This document shows, in pieces, positions 1 through 11,300 of a stretch of DNA of 34,703 nucleotides; positions within the stretch are counted from its first letter, which is position 1, and each line of letters opens with the position of its first letter. The stretch covers positions 975,355-1,010,057 of the forward strand of contig NMRA01000060.1 of assembly GCA_002633005.1 (NCBI GenBank). Direction: 5' to 3'. Made by a program: the position numbers and the translations under genes. Origin of the DNA: Phoronis australis. Taxonomy: Eukaryota > Phoronida > Phoronidae. The notes below the pieces were generated by a model. That model did no database searches. It was given only the letters and a program-made list of their open reading frames with translations, and was not told the origin of the DNA.

Positions 1-3000
1 GCTATGGATGGCTAAGGCTAGCTATGGCTAGATATGGCTAGCTCTGGATAGCTATGGCTAGCTCTGGCTAGCTATGGATGGCTTTGGCTAGCTATGGCTA
101 GCTATGGCTAGCTCTGGCTAGCTCTGGCTAGCTCTGGCTAGCTGTGGCTAGCTCTGGCTAGCTCTGGCTAGCTTTGGATAGCTCTGGCTAGCTCTGGGTA
201 GCTCTGGCTAGCCCTGGCTACCTCTGGTTGGCTATGACTAGCTATGGCTAGCTATGGGTAGCTCTGGCTAGCTCTGGCTAGCTCTGGCTAGCTATGCATG
301 GCTATGGCTATGGCTAGCTATGGCTAGCTATGGCTAGCTCTGACTAACTCTGAGTAGCTCTGGCTAACTCTGGGTAGCTCTGGCTAGCTATGGCTAGCTA
401 TGGATGGCTATGGCTTGCTATGGCTAGCTATGAATGGCTATGGCTAGCTAAGGCTAGCTATGGCTAGCTATGGCTAGCTATGGCTAACACTGGATAGCTC
501 TGCCTAGCTCTGGCTAGCTATGGTTAGCTATGGCAAGCTATGGATGGCTATGGTTAGCTATGGCTAGCTATGGCTAGTTCCGGATAGCTCTGGCTAGTTC
601 TGGCTAGCTAATCTAGCTATGGATGGCTATGGCTAGCTATGGCTAGCTATGGCTAACTCTGGATAGCTCTGGCAAGCTATGGCTAGCTATGGATAGCTTT
701 GGTTAGCTATGGTAGCTCTGGCTAGCTATGGCTAGCTACGGATAGCTATGGGTAACTCTGGCTAGCTCTGGCTACTTATGGCTAGCTATGGATAGCTTTG
801 GCTAGCTCTGGCCAGCTCTGGCTAGCTATGGCTAGCTCTGGCTAGCTCTGGCTAGCTCTGCCTAGCTCTGGATTGCTCTGGCTAGCTCTAGCTAGCTCTG
901 GGTAGCTATGGCAAATTTTGGCTAGCTGTGGCTAGCTATGGCTAGCTCTGGCTAACTCTGGCTAGGTCTGGCTAGCTATGGCAACCTTTGGCTAGCTATG
1001 GCTAGCTCTGGCTAGCTCTGGCTAGCTATGGCTAGCTATGACTAGCTCCGGGTAGCTATGGGTAACTCTGGCTAGCTCTGGCTAGCTCTGGCTAGCTCTG
1101 GCTAGCTCTGGGTAGCTCTGGCTAGCTTTGTCTAGCTCTGGATAGCTCTGGCTAGCTCTAGCTAGCTCTGGCTTGCTATGGCAACCTTTGGCTAGCTATG
1201 GCTAACACAGGATAGCTCTGGCTATTTCTGGCTAGCTCTGGCTAGCTATGGCAAGCTATGGATGGCTATGGCTAGTTATGGCTAGCTATGGCTTGCTCCG
1301 GATAGCTCTGGCTTGTTCTGGGTAGCTATGGCTAGCTATGGCTTGATATGGATGGCTATGGCTAGCGACGGCTAACTCTGGATAGCTCTTGCTAGTTCTG
1401 GGTAGCTATGGCTAGCTATGGATGGATATGTGTAGCTATGGCTAGCTATGACGAACACTAGATAGCTCTGGCTAGCCCTGGCGAGCGTTGGCTAGCTATG
1501 GCTTGCTCTGGATAACTCTGGCAAGCTCTGGCTAGCTATGGCTAGCTATGGATGGCTAAGGCTAGCTATGGCTAGCTATGGCTAGCTCTGGATAGCTGTG
1601 GCTAGCTCTGGCTAGCTATGGGTGGCTTTGGCTAGCTATGGCTAGCTCTGGCTAGCACTGGATAGCTCTGGCTAGCTCTGGCTAGCTCTGGCTAGCTCTG
1701 GCTAGCTCTGGCTAGCTCTGGATAGCTCTGGCTAGCTCTGGGTAGCTCTGGCTAGCCCTAGCTACCTCTAGTTGGCTATGGCTAGCTATGGCTAGCTATT
1801 GGTAGCTTTGGCTAACTTTGGATAGCTCTGGCTAGTTCTGGCTAGCTCTGGCTAGCTATGGCAAACTGTGGATAGCTTTGGCTAGCTATGGCTAGCTATG
1901 GGTAGGTATGGCTAGCTATGGTTTGCTCTGGCTAGCTATGGCTAGCTATGGATGGCACTGGCTAACTATGGCTAGATATGGCTAGCTAGGGATAGCTTTG
2001 GCTAGCTATGGCTAGCTCTGGCTAGCTATGGCTAGCTAGGGATAGCTTTGGCTAGCTATGGCTGGTTCTAAGTAGCTATAGCTAGCTATGGATGGCTATG
2101 GCAAGCTATGGCGAGTTATAACTAGCTCTGGATAGCTCTGGCTACTTCTGGCTAGCTGTGTTTAGCTATGGCTATCTTTGGATGGCTGTGGCTAGCTATG
2201 GCTTGCTATGGCTAGCTGTGGATAACTGTGGTTAGGTTTGACTAGCTCTGGCTAGCTATGGCAAGGTATGGATGGCTATGGCTAGCTATGGCTAGCTCTG
2301 GCTAGTTCTGACTAGCTATGGCTAGCTATGGCAAGGTAAGGATGGCTATGGCGAGCTATTGTTAACTATGGCTAGCTCCGGACAGCTCTGGCTAATTCTG
2401 GCTAGCTATGGCTAGCTAAGGCTAGCTCTGGATAGCTGTGGTTCGCTCTGGCTAGCTATGGCTAGCTATGGCAAGCTATGGATGGCTATGGCTAGCTATG
2501 GCTAGCTATGGATAGCTCTGGCTAGTTCTGGCTAGCTATGGCTAGTTATGGCAAGCTATGGATGGCTATAGCTATTTATGGCTAGCTATTGCTAACTCTC
2601 GATAGCTCTTGCTAGTTCTGGCTAGCTATGGCTAGCTATGGCTAGCTCCGGGTAGCTTTTGCTAGTTCTGGCTAGCTATGGCTAGCTATGGACGGCTATG
2701 GCTAGCTATGGCTAGCTATGACTAACACTGGATAATTCTGGCTAGCTCTGGCGAGTTTTGGCTAGCTATGGCTAGCTCTGGATAGCTCTGGCTAGTTCTG
2801 GCTAGCCATGTTTAGCTATGGCTAGCTGTGGATGGCTGTGGCTAGCTATGGGTAGCTATGGCTAGCTCTGAATAGCTGTGGCTAGCTCTGGCTAGCTATG
2901 GCAAGCTATGGATGGCTATGGCTAGCTATGGCTAGCTATGGCTAGCTATGGCTAGCTTTGGATAGCTCTGGCTATTTCTGGCCAGCTATGGCTAGCTATG

Positions 3001-3486
3001 GATGGCTATGGCTAGCTATTGTTAGCTATGGCTAGCTCCGGACAGCTCTGGCTAATTCTGGCTAGCTATGGCTGGCTATGGCTAGATATTTTTGGCTGTG
3101 GCTAGCTATGGCTAGCTATGGCAAGCTATGGATGGATATGGCTAGCTCTGGCTAGCTATGGATAGCTCTGGCTAGTTCTGGCTAGCTTTGGCTAGCTATG
3201 GCTAGCTATGGATGGCTCTGGTTAGCTTTGGCTAGCTATGGCTAACTCTGGATATCTCTGGCTAGCTATGGCTAGCTCTGGCTTGATATGGATGGCTATG
3301 GCTAGCGATGGCTAACTCTGGATAGCTCTTGCTAGTTCTGGCTAGCTATGGCTAGCTATGGATGGCTATGTGTAGCTATGGCTAGCTATGACTAACACTG
3401 GATACCTCTGGCTAGCTATGGATAGCTATGGCAAGCTCTGGCTAGCTATGGCTAGCTATGGATGGCTATGGCTAGCTATGGCTAAT
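1..3486. repeat. 10-bp satellite-like tandem array (GCTAGCTMTG)n
   Basis: About 348 tandem decamers with consensus GCTAGCTATG or GCTAGCTCTG; the array runs off the left edge. Most units contain the palindrome GCTAGC. Common variants are GATAGCTCTG, GCTAACTCTG, GCAAGCTATG and GATGGCTATG. The period is not a multiple of three and each unit carries TAG, so every + frame is stopped within about 30 bases; the - strand unit also contains TAG, so the array cannot code. Units are visibly diverged from one another. From 721 to 3480 the array stays in exact 10-bp register. It ends abruptly at GCTAATGTGTC. Confidence 0.97.
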
Positions 3487-4269
3487 GTGTCAAATTTGGT
3501 GAAAATCGGCTGACCCCCACCTTGCCGCTCATGGCTGGTGCTCTCGTGGACTAGTACTTAACTAAGACCCAGCATGACAACATCTGTATGTCAAGTCACC
3601 GACAGTGGTGTTCTTCAATTTTGCAATTTTAGGTGTGCATAGAGGGTGTGGCACATCTCTACCGCTAGCTTTGTTTCTTGGTAGTGATGTGTGGTGTTAC
3701 AATTTTATTTATTCCACTATCAGGGGTCTCATAACAAAAAATCCAAGTCATATGAAGGACTCCTTTATTTCTTTATTTGAGAAGTCGAATTTGTGCATGC
3801 TCTGTAATTCCCAAGATTTTCAGTATGGAAAGTAGATGGTTACACAGCAAAATCTTGTTGTGACAATTTAAAAAATCACTCTAAAGCCCAGGACAATTAA
3901 ACGAAATGTAATAACATTAACTTTACACGGATTAATACAATTCCACGAGAATGTATAGTTTCTTTTAAATGGATATGTAGGTGTATCTTTGGCAAATGTG
4001 CGTCGATTTTGACCAAAAACATGCCGTTGTGGTCGACATAAGATAATTCAAAATTAAATATCAAAATTATAAGAGAAAAATGCAATGAGTTTAAATAACC
4101 GAATGCTCAGGCACATTTCACTCACAGCCAAAGCCAGAGGGCTTATCACTGCAGTAAATCAAATGCAAAGCTGTTAACATAAACAAAGTGCTGCACACTT
4201 GTTCATGTGTCGGTCCGTATAAACCTACCCCAACTTACGGACCCCGCACTTCAGACCCTGAGCGAAATG
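3487..4269. other. intergenic, no gene seen
   Basis: AT-rich sequence between the decamer array and the first purine-rich array. The ORFs here are short, do not resemble any known protein and show no exon-like boundaries. No RNA gene or clear regulatory site was recognised. Confidence 0.5.
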
Positions 4270-4571
4270 ACCTAGTGAGAGCGTGAGTGCTTGAGCTAGA
4301 GCGTGAGAGCATGAGAGCAAGAGAGCGTGAGATCGTGAGAGCGTAAGAGCTAGTGAGAGCGTGAGAGCATGAGAGCTAGTGAGAAGGTGAGAGCGTGAGA
4401 GCTAGCGAGAGCGTGAGAGCATGAGAGCTAGTGAGAGCGTGAGAGCATGAGAGCTAGTGAGAGTGTGAGAGCGTTAGAACTAGTGAGATCGTGGGAGTGT
4501 GAGAGGGTGAGAGTGTGAGAGTTGAGAGTGTGAGAGAGCTAATGAGAGTGTGAGAGTGTGAGGGCTAGTGC
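4270..4571. repeat. purine-rich GAGAGYGTGA minisatellite, left block
   Basis: Tandem variants of GTGAGAGC, GTGAGAGT, ATGAGAGC and CTAGTGAGAGC, in units of roughly 8-10 bases with a recurring CTAGTGAGAG marker every 20-30 bases. The + strand is strongly purine-biased. The same unit returns at 4862-5015 after 290 bases of unrelated sequence. Confidence 0.9.
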
Positions 4572-4861
4572 ATTAATTACGGCGCCGTCATTCAGTATAA
4601 CTTTTCCAGACGCGAGACCCTGCTGCCAACGTGTGATAATATCTGCCTTAACTTAACTTTCATTTTAATCAGCCCACCCCCAGTCAGGCTAGATACGATC
4701 GGATCGGAGATTAGAGCAATTATCAAACAAAAGAGCGCAGGCCCTACAACCAACGCCAGAATGGAGTTAATTGATGGCTACGGTGGTAAACTGGCCAACT
4801 TGTTGTTGGGCTATGCAATCGAACAAGTTGGAAGCAACGGGGGTCGCCGTGATATGGAGAG

Positions 4862-5015
4862 CCTGTGAGACTGGCTAGTGAGAGTGTGAGAGCTAGTGAC
4901 TTAGAGTGTGAGAGTGAGATAGTTTGAGCTGTGTGAGAGCTACCCTGTGTGAGAGTGTGAGAGCTAGTGAGAGTGAGAGTGTGAGAGCTAGTGAGAGTGC
5001 GAGAGTGTGAGAGTG
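4862..5015. repeat. purine-rich GAGAGTGTGA minisatellite, right block
   Basis: Same unit as the block at 4270-4571 (GAGAGTGTGAGAGCTAGTGA and shorter versions). It ends about 315 bases before the CWC27 start codon. The open frame across it on the - strand (Ser-His-Thr-Leu repeats) is only a translation of the repeat. Confidence 0.88.
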
Positions 5016-5079
5016 TTTTCATTATTTTAAAGACACTTCACAATTTTGAATATGACAAACTGACGGGGAGTTAACGCCT

Positions 5080-5329
5080 CGCGTACTTCGTCGGCGCACA
5101 CACGCCCGCTAGCTATATCGCCACGGTCCGTGACGCTATAATGACGGCTGCCTTGTGCGTCTTTGCGAGAGATACCTCTCTTTTCTGTGGTTTACTACCA
5201 ATGCGATTGGTGTCGCTTGCGCGCGCTCCTAGCGGAAACGAGCAAGATGGCGGCGCCCTGCAAATGAAAAATGTTGATGGGACTCTGTGGGGTTAAATGA
5301 AAGACACTCATTGAGCTTGTGAAAATACA
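5080..5329 (+). promoter_or_regulatory. CWC27 promoter and 5' leader with YY1-type motif
   Basis: A GC- and CpG-richer stretch directly upstream of the CWC27 start codon. CAAGATGGCGGC at 5243-5254 matches the YY1 consensus (AANATGGCGGC) that is typical just downstream of transcription starts of housekeeping genes. AGCGGAAAC at 5231-5239 is ETS-like. There is no convincing TATA box, as expected for this gene class. The start site cannot be fixed from sequence; 5200-5245 is the likely range. Confidence 0.55.
5247..5314 (+). other. three short upstream ORFs before CWC27
   Basis: Three uORFs lie ahead of the main ATG at 5330: 5247-5267 (Met-Ala-Ala-Pro-Cys-Lys-stop, its ATG inside the YY1 motif), 5271-5300 (9 codons plus stop) and 5297-5314 (Met-Lys-Asp-Thr-His-stop, whose ATG overlaps the previous stop as ATGA). 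They matter only if transcription starts upstream of 5247. The main ATG has A at -3, a favourable context. Confidence 0.45.
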
Positions 5330-5371
5330 ATGAGCAACATCTACATACAGGAACCACCCACAAGTGGGAAG
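5330..5371 (+). CDS. CWC27: CWC27 coding exon 1
   Basis: Encodes residues 1-14, [14 protein letters not shown], nearly identical to the human N-terminus. Donor AAG|gtagga, phase 0. Followed by a 3.1-kb first intron that holds a TIR element. Confidence 0.93.
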
Positions 5372-8300
5372 GTAGGATCACCGGGAATACTCCAGTAATC
5401 AAGCTGTTTTTTTCAAACCGTCAACTCAGGGTTTCACATTAAGATGCGTGGTGGTGAATGGCCAAAACGGGATGCAAAAACTGTTGCTGGACGCGAATGT
5501 GGGAAGTGGGATCCCCCATTGCCTGCGCTTAGTCACAGCACAAAGCATGATTTTTTTGCCTACATCATATTTATGTCTCAAATGCAGTTTATAAACCTAA
5601 AAAGAGGCTCACTACTAAAATGGTAACTTGGTAAATTAGGAGGGATATACTTAGCAAGTCGCCAGTGCGAGTCAAAATGGTGCTGGGCGAGTAGTAATTG
5701 TATTTCCGGTTGCCCAGGTGGCGAGTGAATTTTCTAAGCGCAAAAGCACTCTATAGTTTCCCAGATGAACATGAATAAATTTTCTCCTCCTTGTGCTGTT
5801 TTTATCACGAAAACAAAGGTTCAGTTTGGTCAGCGTGTCGATGCTCCGGCAGTAAAAAACATCGGCGCAGTACTGTGCTCCTACCGATTCAGTAGATGTC
5901 ACCCCTTACGCGATTCCTCTAGACAAGAGATCACAGTGGTTGGTCGTGCACGAAGGAATTTTTGGACTAGTCCGAATCGAAGTAAAAGGGGGGAAATGCG
6001 GAAGACCGGTCCATGTGCTCACAGCAAGTGAAATTAGCAATCTAAAAAACGGGCTGGCTGGTTAAAATCGAAATTTTTGAAAACTATTGAGTTGTTCCTT
6101 AGTGCACAGAGGACAGAGTTTACCCTCATGGAGGTACACTGACCTCAGTTAAAAGATAGGTTGGGGGATTGAAGTAACGGACTTCCGACGGCCTGTGGTG
6201 CACGATACAGTGGCGTCGTGATCGCGGGAGTGATTGGATTTTTGCGTACCTCGGTGGCTGTTCGTCATTTCTTGGAACTAAGGTATTCATACAGGCAGGT
6301 GTGCATTCAGTTCAGGGCAAGTTTCTTGAGAGAAAGGACAGATCTAGCAATATTCCGCTCCTCTTTGCTGATTGGTTAAAACAAACATATCATGTAAATT
6401 TTCATGTGAACAAGATAGCAGTGTTTTTTGGGTTTTTGGGAAACGTTCAGTTGGAAAATTGTAATATTAATCTGTTGATCATGTTAGCAAAAAATTACAT
6501 ATTTAGCCAAAAATAGCCATATTCGCTACGGATGTGTACCAATTTAAATAATCAACCCGTTCCTGGAATCTGTAACGTCCCACCTCATGAAAGTAAATGT
6601 TTATTGGGTCAGGAAAAAAAAGATTCCGCTAGTGCGTGGTGTGTTTTTAAGGGAAGCACTTGATTTTGTAAAGATTTGCTTACCAGCTAGACACCTAGGC
6701 ACCCAAACAGGTGCTAATGATTGACAGATTTTCTAACTGAATACTTTGAACTTAGTTTGAACAATGTAACATTTTATATACATTGTATATTTCTTTTTTA
6801 GTCCAAAGCCAAAACCACGCTTGTTCAAAGCACCTGCTCAACAATCAGACAATACTATTATGCATAGGGGTGCTTGGTCGGCTGCCAAAATAACGAAGCA
6901 AACATACATCATGTAAAATGTCACCAGGCAAATCAAAAGTTCAAAGAATAAGTTTTTGACCACGTGGATGTCGGTGGACAGAATGTTTTGTTTTTCGCTT
7001 AATGACAAGTTGATTTCTTGCGCTGTTGCTTTTGGTTGGGCGCTTCCATTTTGGTTTCAGGAGTGAGGAAGAGTGCAGTTTTTAATAAAACTACTTTTGT
7101 GTCAGATTTTATCTGGTCAGTCTTTTACCTACATCGGCGCCGTAGCTGTAGCCTATGTTACTACACTGCAGCTTTGCGCCAAGGCAACGTCTTGCATTTC
7201 TGAGAATTCATTGACGTCAAAAGTTTCTTGGTAGGAATTTATTTTCTAAAAACGATACTAGCCCTAATAAATGGTGACATCAATGCACGAAACGATGATT
7301 TTTATGTAAATTGGCAGCAAGTGACGCAACTGAATTTCGGGCTGGGCAAGTAGATTTTCTGGCTCACTCGCCCAGCTGGCGAGCGGGGTTTTGAAACGTA
7401 GGTATATCCCTGATAAGGTCTATGAGTACCGTTCAAGCATAAAGGCACATCTCAGGATGTAATTGAACAAGTACTTGAAGAATCATGATGGATCATTTCT
7501 TTCAAACATGTTTACTCCTTATTTATTAACTACAATGTACAGGTTCAGGAGATATGACTTACAGTGTGCACCGAATCTACACTCGACAGCCAAGGGAACC
7601 AGCTTTAGTAAACATGCCGATCTGACTGGCAGAATTCCCGAGCTTGGTAATGCATTAAATAGATTGACATCTGAGAAGATATCACACAGACGAATCACAG
7701 GACAACACAAGACAATGATAAGGATGAATTGTGTTGACAATTGTTATCCATGTTCCTGAAATTGGAGTGAGACGTACCCGGGAATCATCAGCATTCGGGG
7801 AAATATGCATTTACCCAACTAAAACATGCTCATTTACTCAGCAGGCCATCTTCCCCAACAAAATGTATCAACCAAATTTGCATCCATGCCCCCTCCCTAC
7901 TTGTAGTATCTTTGTTGGATGGTTGGTACTTGTTAATCATGTCCTGGAAAGCATTACATTCTTTCACAGTGCTACAAAAGGTATTGTTGTTTATCATGGA
8001 TTCTCACTGGTTAAAGTAATGAAACCGACGTCATAACATTCAGTCATTCCGATAGGTTGAAATCTGGGAAAACCCTTTCAGTTTACTGTTACGTAGTATA
8101 GCGACCACCTTTGACATGAATAGTTGTAATTTATTGAAATCGGCAATGATCGAAGTCAACAAAATCAAGGAAACCACGATCCAGTGGCTGAAGCCCAAAC
8201 AAGTTCAACACATAGATGGCGTGTGCAAGTGGTGGTGATGTGATTGGTAAACTTCTGACCAAGCATGCACATCGATACCCACACACGGAATTCCACAAGT

Positions 8301-11300
8301 CATTCATCATGTTTCCTCAGGGCCACTTTCGGTATAGGTGGCACTATGCCAGAGGGTAGGAAAGCATGGTAATGCTTTTAAACCCACTGCACTTTGGGTT
8401 AAGAATTCAACATCCAACAGTTCAACAGCAAGTTAATGCAGCTTTAATCGCGTTCTTACACTCTCAGGTACTATTGGTGACAACTGCGGGCGACATTGAT
8501 GTAGAATTATGGGCGAAGGAAACTCCCAAAGCATGTCGCAACTTTGTACAACTGTGTATGGAAGGTTACTATGACAACACGGTATTCCACCGCGTTGTCA
8601 AGGACTTCATTGTCCAGGGTGGAGATCCGTCTGGAACTGGGGAAGGTGGAGAATCAATTTACGGACATCCATTCAAGGTTTGTTAATAAATTTTTTAGCT
8701 TTTATGTAATGCATCTTAACACATTTTTGCCAGTTGTTGTTTTTGTAGACCTTTGGAAGATCTGTTTTAGCCATAATTGTCACTTGGTCTATATTTTATG
8801 TAAACATAACACAGAACCCTCAATTCCTCAATTCCCCTCTGAAAAATATTGAAGATTCACGTGAAATTCCCTTCAAGTGTTTGAAAAATTTCCTCGACGT
8901 TCGAATCACTTATAACACACACAGGTGATAATTTGAAATAGCACAATAGTTAGACGGAGTTTATGGGCTTGCATCGTGGCGGNGGTGATCAGGAGGTAGA
9001 ATTTTCCCCTCATCCCAAAAAGTCCCCCCTCAGAAGGCACAGGCACCTTTCACCTCGGTCATTACTGTTGAACACCACTTTACCATCGTTCATTGTTTCA
9101 AGCTTCATTTGAATGTGACTCTTCAGTAAATTTGTTTTGATCTCTGTAACTAACATGCACTAGTTTCGGTCTGGTTGTTGGACTTGTATAACTTCGTTAC
9201 TTCAGGATGAAATTCATTCTCGTCTGCGATTCGCTCGCCGCGGCCTTATCGCCATGGCTAATGCCGGTGCCAACGACAACGGCAGCCAATTTTTCTTCAC
9301 TCTTGGCCCTGCACCAGAACTGAACAAGAAACATACCATATTTGGAAAGGTAAGTCTTCTTAAGTTGGATAATTGGCTTACTGTCCCTGTCTGACATTTA
9401 AAAAGAATTTGTTCATGTCATTTGCTCTCTTGCACAATATGTGCCGGGTTGGTTTGCGTTAAGGGTACTTTTTGCTTCATTTTTGTTTAACAGTTTGAAA
9501 TACGGGTATATGTAAGTGCAAACCAATATTGTATAAACTGATGCTTTTTCAATGTGGCATCAATTTTTTCAGTATAAAGTAAGACTAGGAATTTACTCGA
9601 CAACCATAGTTATGTATCTACTCCTTTATCTACAAGATCACCTAGTATCAATTTCACAGCTTTAAAGTGGCACTTGCACCCTAATTCCTTGTCTCTGCGA
9701 TTGTTTTGTCAAATTAGTTAGAAACACAACATACAACGATGAAGTATGTTGAAAATTAATAAAATGTTTTTATGGACGAGTTTTGTGTCGAAAATGATCT
9801 GCCATAAATCATTCAACCGTGTCCAGTAAGTATCATGATGTGGTATTAGGGAATAACACTACGTGATGCGGGTTATGTGAGCCCCCAAGGTACGTCAGTA
9901 GGGCAAAGGTCACCTATTTGCAGAATTTTTTGTTTTCACATTTACAAGTTGTCAATGAATACAACTGCACTTTGTTTAGCGTAGATGATGTTCAAATACC
10001 ATTGTGGTTTTATTAGTTCCTGCTATACATTAGCTTTGTTAGGAACGTGCTAATACAACTTTAAGTACTGTGGTTACATCTCACCAATTTAGGACATGAT
10101 ATAGCCAACAAGTGAAATTTAATTTTCTCATTTTTTTGTAGAAGATGTAGCATCAAATTAATGCTTTGCCATGTTCATGTTCTGTGCCTTAGCTACCACA
10201 AGAAAATATTTTGAAAAAGTGTGAGAATTCACAACAGTGTTAGACCTTGAAAAACAAAAAAGATAAAATTTGGCACATATTTTTGTTCTAAACTGGTGAG
10301 ATTTTATTATTATAAGTATCACATGTTTTTCTTTAGGTTGCTCTGTGGTCTAGTAGTGAAAGCACTTGGTGTACAACCACAGGGTTGTGGGTTTCTGTTC
10401 CATGTCTAGACGTGGTGTTACCTTCAAGAACTGTGGCAGAATTTCTTTTCACATCTCCATGAAAACACCATCTTTATTGAGGTGATCTTAGTCAGATAGA
10501 GTCTTAGGCATGTATTATAATCACCCCTTGGTCTTAAATCATGGGCCGTTGCATATTTATTCTTATGTGCAGGGCTTAAAAAATAACCTTAAAGCGTGTG
10601 ACTTAGCAAGTATTGTTAGTGTCATTGTTTTGTTGTTTTTATTATTAGGTAACAGGAAACACTGTGTTTAATATGCTCAAGTTGGCAGAGGTGGAGGTGG
10701 AAGGAGACCGACCTGTTGAACCCTATAGAGTAGTGAGGAGTGAGGTCAGTCTGTTGCGTAGTTACTGTGTTGTCCTTGACAACATACCCTCCATTACCCA
10801 CTGTCACACAAAGCATGTGCTCCAATCTGAACTCAGAGACCATTTTGTGGAAATGACTTCTGAAATGATTGTCATAGAACTTTAGAAGTGATGTAATTGC
10901 CAAAATAGAAGATGAAATCGGTGAAAAATCTAAAACTGTTTCTCGTATTGTTATTGGCATTGTAAAGTCCATACAGATCTTAACTTTAAAACTGAAGCGA
11001 TAGTATGTGAAAGATAACGATGCTTCTTTGTATTATTTTGGTGGAACCTTTCAACTCCATGTGACCAGTCTACTTAACTACAGAAAATGTACAATTCTAG
11101 CTGGGGACTGTTTACAAGGGTATGTTGGGCGCAATAGCAGGGCTCGCATCGTTCAGCTTGCTTAGTTACGTAATGGTCTGCTGTCTTTAGGCTATGATTC
11201 TGTGAATGACCATTACATAATCTTGTTTACTACTGAGATCATCAAAACATGTGTGGACGCACCGGATGGGCCGGCTGCTGACTCAGGTGACAGCCAACAC

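Noticed and set aside
1-3486. CRISPR-like or coding repeat array
   Set aside because: Units are 10 bp with no spacers and contain stops in all frames; the context is an animal genome.
4744-5022. - strand ORF with Ser-His-Thr-Leu repeats
   Set aside because: It is a translation of the GAGAGTGTGA minisatellite.
5765-6031. 88-codon ORF inside the intron 1 element
   Set aside because: It overlaps a - strand ORF of similar length and shows no transposase-like motif.
10336-10406. Functional tRNA gene
   Set aside because: The B box is degenerate and no acceptor-stem pairing is evident; a SINE head fits better.
11170-11216. Inverted repeat GTAATGGTC/GACCATTAC with a 29-nt loop
   Set aside because: Only 9 bp of stem in AT-rich DNA; expected by chance in a window this size.
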